Shown here one piece after another: positions 1 through 11,550 of a stretch of 64,000 bases of DNA; position 1 is the stretch's first letter; each line of letters opens with the position of its first letter. The DNA lies in NCBI GenBank assembly GCA_037074705.1, contig CM073590.1:37719895-37783894 (forward strand). The letters run 5' to 3'. The DNA is from Zhengitettix transpicula (Eukaryota; Arthropoda; Insecta; Orthoptera; Tetrigidae). The notes beneath the pieces are model-generated. The model did not search any database. It was not told the DNA's origin and saw only the letters and a list, made by a program, of their open reading frames with translations. The translations under genes and the position numbers were made by a program.

Positions 1-92
1 TTAATCATTTAATAAGCCCGATTTTAGTAAGGCTGTTAGAAGCAAGATATATGTTAAATGAAAAATTTACGTCTGTTTTAAAAATTAATCAA

Positions 93-235
93 AAGAAAGC
101 TAGCCACATACAGACAAATGAAGTAATGATATAAATAACACACAACGTTTCTGGAAGCCGTGTTCCTATCTTCAGGTGCTAAGAAAACTAAAAGTCACAA
201 GAGCCAAGAGCGACACAACTACACAATTCAGTAAA
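93..235 (-). mobile_element. Isolated Penelope-like element 3' tail with hammerhead core
   Basis: Read on the minus strand, this stretch matches the ends of the two Penelope-like copies at 3600-3725 and 62095-62225. Shared parts are the TTGTGTAGTTGTGTCGCTCT block, the CTGAAGA box (175 to 169), a GAAACGTTGTGTG block (151 down to 139) and the TGTCTG...GGCTAGCTTTCTT end near 93. No coding part is attached. The core can fold as a small hammerhead: GGAA/TTCC helix II, palindromic ACGT helix III, and helix I from CAC/GTG plus a G-U pair. It is probably a truncated insertion or a solo terminal repeat. Confidence 0.75.
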
Positions 236-1211
236 AAAAACACAAATGCCTTATTATTAGCTAGATTAGGGTACTCGTGGATGACGAATGCCGAAATTTC
301 TACGATGTAATTCAATCAATAGTATTTGGAGCGATAAAACATGTAGTTATCCACTAGGTGCAATGACCTGACGGGAATGTGGAACGCTGGGGATGGACAG
401 GTGGGGTGAATAGCGTCAACGGTGGAAGGCAGATCGCAGCAACACCTCGCTTTTTATCTCTCGTCGCATGAAAGCGAAAGTATTTCCACTTCACTGAGGA
501 TAATAGATGCTTTAAAAGTTCCTTCATTTGTAAAAGGTCGTTCGTAACCGATTACAGATTTACCTGTCAACTACTTTAGTTCCTTAAAAACATTTTCAAC
601 TACACAGTCGCATCTCAACTTTCAGGATTACCATTCTTCGATCTATCACACATCTACGCCATGTGCAGAGTTCCGCGAACAGAGGCCGAAATACACAACC
701 CTAAAAATATATTCTTCTCTCATCAGGGTTTTGTGCTAGATGCTGTAGCGAAAATACGCATAATGACCCTACCGGTCTTTTAGTGGACGTAGTTGTTTTC
801 TAAAACCATCTTCTTGGCCTTAAACTGTTGCTGATTTACCACTGTTTACAACCTTTAACCGACCATATTTCGCATTTAGCTAAAAAAAATGTTTCTTGAT
901 CCGCGATACTTCTAACACCTTCCCCAATTAATATTAATACCTAATGCAAAAACAAGTAAAACATTATTGAAATAAACTAAATAAAGTAATGAAATCTGAT
1001 TACATAGTGTTGGAGTTCAACTGATGGTCGTATTTCCTGAAGTCGGACACAGAATTTTAATCTTCATAGTGGCGATCTATCACTTTTCCTTCACTATAAT
1101 ATATCTTTCTAACAGTAAAATATTATTTACTCCTGTTCTAGAATCTAATCAAACGAATCTGTTCTCAGCTGTCACAAATGAACCTTTCCGGACAGCTGGA
1201 GGGAGCTACCT
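236..1211. other. No gene recognised
   Basis: Mixed sequence without a convincing open frame. The stretch around 340-480 is somewhat GC-richer than its surroundings. I see no repeat shared with the rest of the window. Confidence 0.5.
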
Positions 1212-1632
1212 TATTCTCTATCTGATTTTCGAACTAAGGTTCCCAGTAGCCGAGGCACTTAGACCAGAGGAGCATGTTCCGGGGTCGCACATCTTGTGTA
1301 TATGGTAAGAGATCCTATTGGAATAGTCACTCATCTTCCTTCTAAAGTGGTCCAGGCACAGTGAATGGAATGCTGCATCCCCACATCAAACCCTACTCCC
1401 GCAATCAGAAGGACGTGACACAGGTACCAATCGCCCGACCTACGTGATGTAGGTTTTTCTAGGCTTTTCCCTGCATAAAGTTTAGGCAAATTTCCGGGTT
1501 GGATCCTTAAAACTATAGTCCGGGGACCCTAGTTAACCCTTTGCCACCTTTATCTACCCTTCCGCATCCCCCCTTCCAGTACCTTTCCTTTTCTATAAAA
1601 TTCGAGTGCCTGTCTACACACACTTCTTCTTC
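1212..1632 (+). repeat. Dispersed repeat Rep-A, copy 1
   Basis: This is a diverged copy of a family seen at least six times in the window. Landmarks in order are GAACTAAGGTTCCC, ATGTTCCGGGGTCGCA, a block with TGCATCCCCACA, GCCCGACCTACGTGATG, GGTTTTTCTAGGCTTTTCCC, TAGTTAACCCTTTGCCACC and CCTTCCGCATCCCCCC. The 3' end runs to GTCTACACACACTTCTTC and resembles the end of the tandem copy near 53435. Small open frames in it are not conserved between copies, so I treat it as non-coding. Its class, SINE-like or other non-autonomous element, is not settled. Confidence 0.8.
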
Positions 1633-1781
1633 TTTCATGGCCCATTAGCTTCATAATATTCCGTATACCATAAATTTATAAACGCTTTTTTTCAGAATTT
1701 ATTATCTATGAGGCAGCTATCGTCTGTTCGTGACGTTTTCGTGGAAACTGTGGAGATATGCTAAGTATTGCTTTACATTCC

Positions 1782-1985
1782 ATCGGTAGGATGGTGTCGA
1801 AATCTTCAGGCTCCAGGGCTGGCAAAGGGTCTCACGCCTACGCACAGTGGGAACCTGGGGCGGTAACCAGCCTCTGGTCATGACACCCTGCGGATGGATG
1901 TTAGATTTCGGGGCTAGCCCGGCGGTCTATGTTGTCGTCGTGGAGCAGAGGCGGTGGAAGATCTGTAAACCAGACTCAACTCGAA
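1782..1985. repeat. GC-rich patch, possible transposon fragment
   Basis: A sharply GC-richer block between AT-rich flanks, with short self-complementary words such as CCAGCCTCTGG and CGGGGCTAGCCCGG. It resembles the 5' leader type of some non-LTR elements in base composition only. I found no second copy in the window and no coding potential. Confidence 0.3.
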
Positions 1986-2501
1986 AGACAACCATTTGAC
2001 TTACTAAATATATACGTTGTAATACATATATTTACTTGTAACACTCAATAACTGTTTAACTTATTATTCTATTTTTCAAGACACTCAGGTGATACCCTCA
2101 ATCTCACTCTTTTATTTCTTCGTCGTCATGACTAGCCTAGTTCAGTAGGAATTACGTCAATAAGGAAATCTTACGGATTTAAATCTAGTAAAGTTCCTAA
2201 TCCAAAATAATTTATTATGTATACTTATAATGAAAGAGAATACAATACTTTCTCAAATTATTGTTGCGCGTCAATGATTAAATTTTAAGTATATTTGCTA
2301 ATTGAATTGCACCGGCATATGTTTTATACAAAATTATGTGATTCTTTCTGGTTAATTCGTTGTCGTTAAGAGTGAACTAATTAGTAGTCACAGTACAATG
2401 ATATATTTATAAAATGATCTGAACAGTATTACCATTAGAGATATTTCGTAACAAAACAAAAAACTCTCTCACCAATCAAAGCATCAATTCTGTTTATCAA
2501 A

Positions 2502-3110
2502 GGTTCTCCCATTGGAAGTCCCCTTAGTCCTTTTTTTGCTGAGATAATCATGAGAAATTTAGAAAATTCTTGTATTTCTCTACTTCCTGTCCAACCCCTT
2601 TGCTACATCTGGGGATGTATTTTTATTGTTAATACCTCTCAAATCAACCTTATAGTCAGTACTTTCAATAATTATTATTATTTATTACAATTCACCCATG
2701 AACTTGAATTTAACCGTTCACTTAATTTCCTGGATCTCACTGTATCCATTCACAATTCTTTCTTTCTCACCAATTGGTTCAGAAAACCTACACACTCTGG
2801 ACGTGTTCTCAAAGATCTTTCTGATCATCCTCCAAACCAAAAGAGAGCTATGGTATACAATCTTGTAGACAGAACTGTACTATTTTCTAACTCCAAGTTC
2901 CATCAACACAACTTAAATATTGTCCGAAACATTTTAATCTCGAATGAGTACCTTTTAAATTTTATTATTAAACACATAAACATTAGGTTGAACAAATTCC
3001 AATATCCTACTGTCACTCGTCCCCAAACACCTCAAACCAAATTTTATCTCGTTCTCCCTTATCACAAATTTCTGCATCACAAATTTATTCGAATATTCAA
3101 AGAATATTAA
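2502..3110 (+). pseudogene. Penelope-type reverse transcriptase, C-terminal fragment
   Basis: The frame opens with GSPIGSPLSPFFAE, the RT motif B found in Penelope-like elements, at 2502-2543, ahead of the first methionine at 2550. The motif C region reads CYIWGCIFIV where copy 2 has CYIRYVDDIFSIV. A 9-nt net loss has therefore removed the catalytic YVDD, so this RT is dead. Downstream come the conserved FTHELEFNRSLNFLDL and NWFRKPTHSGRVL segments of the RT thumb. The frame ends with a stop after FKEY, where copy 2 reads on. Upstream of 2502 a frameshift seems to separate a stretch reading NSVYQ. Confidence 0.88.
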
Positions 3111-3139
3111 ATATCCATCAGTTACAGATCCTTTCCTTC

Positions 3140-3505
3140 TTGATTAAAATCCACAAGGATCCACTTGACACCTACAGCAAACATTGTGTTGTTTACAAAA
3201 TCTCAAGCTCGAATTGTAATTCCTGCTACATTGGGCAAACAAAACGTTCCCTTAATACACGTATCAAGGAACATATATCTAATGTCAAACTTCCCATTGA
3301 TAAACAATCTGTAGTATCCAAATATAACATCAATTCTAAACATACATTTGATTGGCAAAATGCTAAGATTTTAGACATTGACACCAGGTACAATTCCAGA
3401 TTCATTTCAGAGATGCTTCACATTAAATCTAACATCACAGCTATTCGTGTACAAACAGACACTATGAAACTCAAAAATTCATATGATCTCTTATTATTAC
3501 GCTAA
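3140..3505 (+). pseudogene. GIY-YIG endonuclease domain of Penelope-like element
   Basis: The translation contains VVYKIS, CNSCYIGQTKRSLNTRIKEH and FISEMLHIK. These carry the GIY-YIG landmarks: the first tyrosine (VYK), the YIG, the arginine of TRIKEH and the glutamate of SEMLHI. Cysteines before YIG suit the Penelope type, where such a linker is usual. In an intact element this domain is fused to the RT and nicks the target. Here it lies in a different frame from the RT stretch, behind stops, so it is only a preserved fragment. The first few residues are probably out-of-frame sequence; homology with copy 2 starts at DTYSKHC. Confidence 0.88.
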
Positions 3506-3638
3506 ACCTTCTGTTTTCCCATTACCGTTGCTCCCTTATTGTTACGCTAACTCTTCGGCTCTCCCATTGTCGTTGCGTTTTCGTCGCTTTTGATTTTTAT
3601 CACCTGACGATTGTAGTTGTGTCGCTCTAGGCTCTTCT

Positions 3639-3682
3639 TCGCCCCTGAGGAAAGGGACAAGGATCCCGGAAACGTTGTGTGG
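3639..3682 (+). ncRNA. Hammerhead ribozyme-like core (PLE copy 1)
   Basis: CTGAGGA at 3645-3651, helix II GGGA (3654-3657) with TCCC (3664-3667), GAAA at 3669-3672, then C-G-T forming the palindromic ACGT used as helix III, and the putative cleavage-site T at 3676. Helix I would pair TCGCCC (3639-3644) with GTGTGG (3677-3682), with one mismatch and two G-U wobbles. The closing A-G pair of helix II is weak. The short palindromic helix III would favour action as a dimer. Activity is untested. Confidence 0.6.
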
Positions 3683-3725
3683 TATTTATATTATCAATTA
3701 TTTTGTCTGAATTGGCTATCTATCT

Positions 3726-5660
3726 TATTAATCTGTTTAGGATAGTTGATGAATTGGATTGGTTACCGTTCTATATCTTTGTAAAAGGAGTGGGATGTGT
3801 TAGGGCCGGTATGCTTTCGGTATTGTAGCAGAGCAGATTGGCGTTTTGTAAAGACAGAGTAATAAATATGCACAAATATTATTCTATTTTTACGTTTCCT
3901 TGCAAATATTTATGGCTGTTTCTCATTGACAATTATATTAACAAAACTTCAAAAATCTTATTGGCACTGCTGAAAAATATTTTTGAATACAATTTCCATT
4001 GTACTGTATTACCACGTTTCTTATGAGGTCTTATGAGGTCTATAACTTGATAATCGAACTTTACATTGGAAAAGTCCAAACCATTTTTTTAACAAATTAT
4101 TTTCTTGGACATGCTTTCCCAAATTTAGCGTACTTTTACTGTTACAACTAGACACTTCAGCAATAGATTATTTTTTATCAAGTCATCTTTTGGCCTACAA
4201 TTCATTAAGTCTTGCTGAATACAAAGTTTATGTTATCATAAAATATTATTAAGAATAAATTTTGTGTTTCCATAACTGATATTTATAAGAATAAATTTTG
4301 TGTTATCGCTATACAAATGAGTTATAGAATATTTAACACGATATAAATACCGAGCGCCATATCCATAGTTGTAGTGTATTTGAATAAATAAATTATTACG
4401 ATTGCATATTATAAATAACAGTTTGGAGTCAATTACGCTTCCAGCCGAAAACATCAAATAAAAATTTATTAACGCATATTACCTGCAATAAGGAAGCTGA
4501 ATTTTACAAATACTATCATCACATCAAGCAATCAAGTCCTAAGAACTACTAAACTAAAAGTCAAACTCTTATCTTGATTATTATTTGGGATTTCATGTTT
4601 TCGTACTAAAAATCAATTTTAATATAAAATAATTATATATTCTTAAATATTAGCAATGACGTCAGATTACCGCAATGTTTTATTCTGATCAATAAATACT
4701 TCACTCATATTTTATATTATTCTTTATACTGGATATTGGCTTTTTTTACTTTAATATCAAAGTTTTCTTAGAGTGTAACCCTATAATTTTTTATATTATG
4801 ATACAACCTGCAATTTGTCAATTATTCACGTTTTCAATTTGCCCGAACCTAAATTAGTGTGTACACCGTATCTGTGCAGCTATGCATATCATATAGCTTA
4901 GGAATTTGATTATAATCAAGAGTTGATGTATTTATTTAACTTTCATCAATGAAATACCGTAAAGTAATATTTCTCATCTATCTGTATGCTAACTACGGCA
5001 TAATTAAGACATTACTTAATGTATTGGAATGCATGTATTAGCAACTTGACGATGAAACATTAATAATATACATATCGTATGTAAGAATCATCCGAATTGT
5101 GTAGTTTTTTCTACCATGTTAATAATTCCATCTCTGATTCTGAAAGATGCTCTATAAACTTGAAATTTTTCTTTAAATTGATTTATAATCAATTAAACTG
5201 CATTTAATTGATATGCTGAATTTTATAGTTCCTGCTAGAAGCAATAGAGTGAGGCACGTGTTTCAATATGGATACTACAATGAGAATTATAGTCCTAATA
5301 ATGCCACGTACAGAATGTTAAAAAGCGTAAATAAATTAAATATTGATTTATTTCAAATTAAATTACGTGAGTTACTGTAAATTATTGATTATGATATTTA
5401 GAAATTCCATTAAGGGAGTTTCTGGGTTTATACTGTAATGTAATTGATAATTTTGTAATATTAAAGTTTGTACGTATATTATATTGTAATTTAATTGTAA
5501 ATTTCGTTAACGTTTGTATATATTTATTTTCAAATCACAAATTATGGATAACAATTAATATTGCTTAATAATGCATTATTTGTATATAAAAGGACAAATG
5601 TCAGCCATTTATGAATAAATTAAATCGATAGGTCCACAAGAGGTAATCGTGGGCCGTAAT
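3726..5660. other. AT-rich DNA without recognised gene
   Basis: Very AT-rich. A short direct repeat of AAGAATAAATTTTGTGTT occurs near 4251 and 4288. Open frames here are short and low-complexity. Nothing else recognised. Confidence 0.5.
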
Positions 5661-5674
5661 TTGCTTACTCGTAT

Positions 5675-5870
5675 TACATATTTAGCCGACCTGCTGAGTT
5701 GTGTAGGATATTACAAACGTTCCGGGTTCGAATCCCGGCATGATCATTGATGAGTGTGCGTGTCGTGGTCATAAAACTGGAATTAAGACTGAAGGAGAAA
5801 CATACTGACCACGTGTCACTCCTAAACCGAAAATGTGTCATGTAAGGTGTTAGTCTGGCAGTCATCTTTG
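5675..5870 (+). repeat. tRNA-derived SINE-like fragment
   Basis: A perfect RNA polymerase III B box, GGTTCGAATCC, lies at 5725-5735 inside a 5-bp T-arm-like stem (CCGGG/CCCGG). An A-box-like GCTGAGTTGTGTAGG lies about 35 bases upstream. The acceptor arm does not pair, so this is not a functional tRNA gene. The tail carries no clear oligo-A run. Best read as a SINE head with unrelated or diverged body. Confidence 0.55.
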
Positions 5871-6011
5871 TACGAAAAGGACCTAAACGCCAAACAGAAC
5901 GAAAGAAAAGACAAGAATGAACGCTATATATTTATCGCCTTCATATGTCGTAAGAATTTGGATGTGAGTAGTTTGAAAAGTAGTAGAACAAGTTTGGCAA
6001 TTGAAATTGTT

Positions 6012-6076
6012 AAAGTATGGTCGCTAAAGACCTTGAAGCTGATGCGACCCTAAATAAAACATTATATTAAAAAAAA
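6012..6076 (+). mobile_element. Solo LINE 3' tail
   Basis: Matches the 3' end of the LINE at 36996-37060: ATGGTCGCTAAAGACC, a TGATG-containing spacer, GACCCTAAA and an A-rich tail. Only the last ~65 bases are present, as expected of extreme 5' truncation during target-primed reverse transcription. Confidence 0.7.
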
Positions 6077-6369
6077 TTTCGCAGTCTGCACCAACCTCTG
6101 ATGGCATCAATACGAAATTGTAATCGATAAATATTATTTTACCTTGTTCACAACTGATATTCATACAACATGTGTTATTGCTGTACACGTTATTTTTTCG
6201 AAAAAGGCGGTAAAACGACCCGTGACATTGTGTAATGTTTATGCCAAACTGTATATTTGAAACAAAATTTTGCAGCACTAGCTGGTGAACGAGATGCCGA
6301 GCCCGCCGGCACAGGCAGAGAAAAAAATTACAGCCCACCTGAAAATCCCCCACCGAACTGCTTCGATAA

Positions 6370-6560
6370 ATAAATAAATAGTCATCATAATTGGGTGCCC
6401 GAGGGCCAGTTGCGGCGCGCTTTAATGACCGCTACACGCTGTATCTTTCACAGAGTCCACTAGCTGCACAACTCACACTCCCCATTTCGCCCCTCCCCCG
6501 CCCCCAACCCACCCCCGCCCCGACAGTGTGTGTGTTCACACGCGTTGTTCTCCATTACAA
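6370..6560. other. GC/C-rich patch
   Basis: A GC-rich island with C-rich runs around 6486-6520 followed by GTGTGTG and CACACGCG. It lies next to no recognised exon. It could be regulatory or simple-sequence-derived; nothing decides this. Confidence 0.3.
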
Positions 6561-9470
6561 GTTTTAAACCAATGTTTGGCGTATAATGAACAAATTTATA
6601 CATGGAAACATTTGACGGTGACGCCATTGTGTACCGCCGTTAGGTTGGCAGCAGCGAGAATTGCTTTGCTTATTGTCGTGTGTACACTTCGCCCCCATAG
6701 GGGTACCAACATGTACATGGCAGTATTAAAACATAATTATTGTATGCGGGAGCCCAGATTTATATTTTCAACTATTTCCCCTGGTGATTCAAGTGGTCAA
6801 CTTACCTGAGTTCGGATTTCATATTTACACGAGGGGAACGCCAGTCTGGGAGCACCACACGAATTCAAATTTGAAAGAAGTAAATGTTATTTGCTACTCT
6901 CTATGATACATCACCTTCAGTATTTTTCTCATTGTATGTTTTGCACTCCAGCAGTACGGAGCAAGACGTGGATCTACTGAGCGCGATGCGCTTTAACAAA
7001 TTGCCTTCGGTCATGATATTCCGTTTAATCGGAAACAACAGACGAAATTCGGAGCTATTAGTCGTATACAATACAAATTGACGTGAACGTATATCCCCTG
7101 TGGCTATTTTTAATTTAAACATATATTTTCACTAAAATCTTAAAAAAGTATATTGTATGATTTTTTAGGTTTCAAGATGTATTATACATGAAAATGCTTT
7201 CTACATTTTTTAAAAATATATTTAAATAAAGGAGCCTTACAAATAAGACCAAAAATTAATGAACAATTTAATTTTTTATACCGATTGAAATCAATCTCAA
7301 TACAGGGGACCATTCGGAGAAAACAAAATGACTATAGTCGCTGTACAAGTTCAACATACCACGAAAGTTGTTCACGTCACGTTTATTTCATAAAGAAGAG
7401 TGAAAATGGTCAGCGAAAGCGCCCAGAAACCTAAAAAACCATCACAAAACTCAATCTGGCTAGAGTCTACCGGGAAGTTCCCTTCCTGCTGTCTGGCCGT
7501 CTCCAAATTGTTCTGCTGAACAGTTCAATCTGGAAATAAGGTAACTTGTAATTTCGATCTACAAACGACTATTGTCCATGAAAGTGAAACAAAAAATCAG
7601 CAATAGTAATATTCAAACTGCAATCCAATAAAAATACTTATTCAGAACATAATTCGTGCTTCTCTTGGTCAATAACAGCTTTACCGTCTACACCACGTGT
7701 GGAAAGTAGATGGCGTTTTTCTAGGTGGTAGAACGATACATATAAAACTAGATATAAAGTTTCGCGAGGATTCTTCATCTGTTAGTTATTAGTTTTGTTT
7801 TTGTACAAATGGTAACGAAGTACTGTTATTATTTTACATTAAAAACAGAGGTTAATTTCTTCAAAAAGAAAAAAGTATTAATAAATTACTTGAGCAATTT
7901 TGTAATTAATACATAAAATAATTCGCAAATAAATAAATTAATTAAAATGTAATTTAAACACAATTCAACCATACGGCACTTTTAGACAATGTTTGATTTT
8001 CAAGAATTTAAAACACGTACCTCTGTTATTTTAGTTTTATTTTATTTTAAACTGTTATGAAATTTTATGGATCCAATTGTTAGTTGACATTAGTGAAGTA
8101 ATGTTTTATTTTCTGAGATACGTTCCACGTGTAAATGAAGAATTTGTTTAAAACCTCACCCACTTCCACAAACTGGTCTAAATTTATTTGAAACTTTACC
8201 TCAAATCTTTATTAATATTAACATCAGCAGAATATTTTGCTCCAGCGAGAAAAGATATAATAATTGCATTAAATATGTCTGGAGGGAAATTGGCTAACTG
8301 CCCGCTTGACTAGCGAATAACAAAGAGAAACAGGATCTGGTCGTGCAGCGGGGCTTAATTAAAATCGTAAGTGAGCGGCAGCCGTGGCAAAAAGGTTTGG
8401 GGTTACGTGAACTGGAAAGAGGGCGTAGTGTTACCGCTTAGGATGAAAGCCGATGCCCACCAGCATCCAGCCGCTGCATCCCAAATAAACTTTAAAATGT
8501 AATTGTGGTAGCAATTTTGACTTGGAAAGGGAACAAGCTCAAATCAAAATTAGCCAGTGAAGTAGTTTCCACAAAAGTTTTACTGAATTATCATTAAAGT
8601 ATTTTATAAATTTAATTAGTCTAATATTACAGTTTAGTGAATTTTGAGAATGTGGATTAAGTTTTTGAATTATATATAATAATTTAAAAAATAATATGAT
8701 AATTAAAATATTTTGATACTTTTCCGATTAATTTGATGTTTAGGACATTACTGATAAAGCCAAAGTATACAGTTGGTTTAACATTTCAGTTAAATGGTAT
8801 CGTTATTTATTAATATTTTTATTCAAATAATTTACTTATAATTTATATATTAATAGCTTGTACGAATATGATATAAGATTAAGCGCCTTATTTTACTTCC
8901 AATCGAATTTCATTACATTTATTACAATCAATTCTTTGTGATGATCCGACTAGTATCAACAGAATTACTGAGAATGTGCATCGACTTATATATTTTGGTA
9001 ATTAAGAGGAAATAATTAATTAATAAACAAAAATTTGTACTCGCATTCTTAGCGGCTTAAAACACACAAGTCGTACACAAGAATGCAATGCTTGCGGGTA
9101 TTGTAGTTGTTGGTTTGCTAGACGCGGTATGTGCGCTAGTCTTCTCGGGAATATAGCAGTGGAAAGACGAGAAGTATAAAATTCAGAAAGTGTCTGGATA
9201 CATGTAACAACAGCTAAATCAGTTAGAACATTTTACAAATGGCAGTCTGTGAGATAACCACATAATATGCAACGCTAAATATTCAGAGTGTCGAATCTAA
9301 ATCATTATATTCTCGATTTAGAACACTTAATTCGATTTTGGGAGCACAGGTAACTGCTTCCAGCAGTTAACAATCTTCGGAACGAGCTGATAGGATTTTG
9401 TAAACGAACAGTGAACCAAATTTTGCAAAACTAAAAGTGTTAATTAGAGTCAGTGGATAAAAATGGCCTG
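6561..9470. other. No gene recognised; one GC-richer island
   Basis: AT-rich sequence with only short open frames. The block 8281-8485 is GC-richer and looks unique in the window (listed separately). Confidence 0.5.
8281..8485. promoter_or_regulatory. Candidate conserved regulatory island
   Basis: About 200 bases of balanced composition in AT-rich surroundings, with a CTTAATTAAAAT homeodomain-type core followed by a CGTAAGTGAG word. No open frame and no second copy in the window. Regulatory role is inference from composition only. Confidence 0.2.
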
Positions 9471-9478
9471 TCTATAAA

Positions 9479-9498
9479 GTGTGTGTGTGTGTGTGTGT
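9479..9498. repeat. (GT)n microsatellite
   Basis: About 10 uninterrupted GT units. Confidence 0.9.
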
Positions 9499-9930
9499 AC
9501 AAACGAGACAATTTCCTTGAGTACGAGAGACAGTAAGGAAAATTTCCACAGAATTACTATTTGTAAACTCATAAGTAAAGATTTCGAATTTCGTTCAGTA
9601 TTTAAAGTTCATATTTTATGTTTTTGCATTGTAATAAATCTACTGATGAATTAAGTCCATGATAGCTTCATAAATTTTCATTGTTAACAAGTATTTTCTT
9701 TATTAAAGGCCCAGAAACGACCTAGAGATATAGTCATTTTATTGTAAAAATCAATTGATAATGTAAATTAAAATTTATTTGCCTAAATAACTTGTGTAAA
9801 TTTAATTGTTTGTGCGTTAATAAATTAATTTGTTTGTCTATTTTAAAATCTTGATTCTTATTATAAATCCTATCATAATATTTAAATTACTACAAATTGA
9901 CGCATCAACGTGGCGATTTAATTGTCTTTC

Positions 9931-9933
<3 letters not shown>

Positions 9934-9969
<36 letters not shown>
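9934..9969. repeat. (TA)n microsatellite
   Basis: About 18 TA units directly before the start of the LTR-like unit. Confidence 0.9.
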
Positions 9970-9972
<3 letters not shown>

Positions 9973-11343
9973 AGAGATTGGAAATATGTAATGAATTAAT
10001 AAATTATTTCTTTAATTATTATCGGCGTAACTTTGTGGCCAGAACATTGTAAAGAACAGTATTGTTTGGCGAGAATGCAGAGACGATAATAGTTGCTACG
10101 GTGTATTGTCGAAAAGGCATATATAGACGCTCATAACTTTAGCGTAGATAGTCACGCAGATATACGGTTACTCGTGTATTCAGAAAGAGTGTTTGTGTAT
10201 TTGGACATCTTGACTAGATAGTCTGAAAACATTTGAAATGTTAAGTCAAAAGACAGTTACTTAGTCATAGTGCGAAGAGTGTTTGGGAGAACCTGACCAT
10301 GGTGGTCCGAGCTAGTGTATGTGATGGCCATATTCAGCAAAGTATGGGCTGAATAACATCAGTTTTTCCACATAAAAAATAGAGCGCGACAATACGAATT
10401 AAGCGAAGCAGAAAGGCATCTAGAATGTTGCAAAGTGTTGGAAAGTGAGACGAGAATAAAGTCAGTGCTATGGCCTATCAGTAAAATAGTGTTCTATATA
10501 AAAATTAAAATAAATCCCGTGTGCACAAACCAGAGCCGGTCGAAATAAATGGTATGTATAATCAAAAAACTTATTGTGTAAATATCGTTTACCGCCAAAT
10601 TTCTATAACTTTGCCAGATTTATATAACTTTTCATATTTCTATAGTTTCTGTTATTGATATAAAATTTATTGATTATAAATTTAAATTTATTTTTATGCT
10701 ATTGTAATTTGGTGATTATTAAAAAAAAATCTCTGTCTTTATTAGAAGTCCGATAAGCGGTCCTGAAATTAAGATTATCATAAAAGCTGAGGCATTAACT
10801 TAAAATGTAAATTCAACTAAGATGAAATTTCTCAAAAAAAAAAAAATTTTGTTATCTCTTTAAAATTTATAATTTCAAAGTTAACGTCCTTTCATTTTCC
10901 CTGTATTAAAATAACGAGGCTAAGGACAGAGACAAAAGAATTATGTCTGGCATTCAGAAGAAAAATGTTATCAATCAAGTACGACATAAAATCTCTTGAG
11001 TCAAGTAACCCCCAAATCAGACAACAGAGTATTTAAATTACCACCACAGTGGGTAAGTATTAGAAGCAATACCGTTCCGTAAAATGCTGGAAAAGCACCT
11101 GAGGACAGCAAGGATCACACTGCCACAAATTGAACAAAACACATTCGCAAGAACCCCAGTAGACCTAACCCTCCTAAACCAAGTAAAAGATAACTAAAAA
11201 AGAAGATAACTTCTTCAAGGAACACGATTATCCCAGATCAGTGTATGCAGATGGATCCAAGTCCGCAGCAGTAGTAGTGAGCGCAATTTACAGCAGCTCT
11301 GACCAGCGCACTACAACACTAAATAACCAGTCATGAAGCTGAA

Positions 11344-11550
11344 GTGCAAGCTATCTACATGGTCACTGAACTCTGCATAAACATCCCGGATAACAATAAC
11401 CTCATTCTAACAGACTCATCCGAAGCAATCAAAGATATCACAAACCCCCAAAGAAGGAACAAAACATTGAACCTCATTAGGGACAATATCACGAAGATAA
11501 GGAATAGGAATCAAAACATCTTTCTAGCATGGATCCCTGCGCATAAATGA
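11344..11550 (+). pseudogene. LINE RNase H domain fragment
   Basis: A 68-residue open stretch: an E-containing helix (EVQAIYM just before and at its start), the LILTDSSEAI strand with the catalytic-type TDS, and AWIPAHK at the end, where the stop follows immediately. RNase H of LINEs removes the RNA strand during integration. The stretch is part of a dead element. Confidence 0.8.

Larger units (their letters stand above)
2465..3725 (+). mobile_element. Penelope-like element, copy 1 (5'-truncated)
   Basis: A truncated Penelope-like retroelement holding the C-terminal half of the reverse transcriptase, the GIY-YIG endonuclease and the 3' tail with a hammerhead core. It aligns over most of its length with copy 2 at 60480-62225, from the motif-B region through the TGTCTGAATTGGCTA block at the end. 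The first RT motifs are missing and the frame is broken between RT and endonuclease, so it cannot move by itself. Both copies lie on the plus strand. Confidence 0.9.

Noticed and set aside
4236..4457. 73-residue minus frame
   Set aside because: Covers a short AT-rich direct repeat; codon content follows base composition.
5675..5760. Possible functional tRNA gene
   Set aside because: B box and T stem are perfect, but no matching acceptor or anticodon stem could be built.
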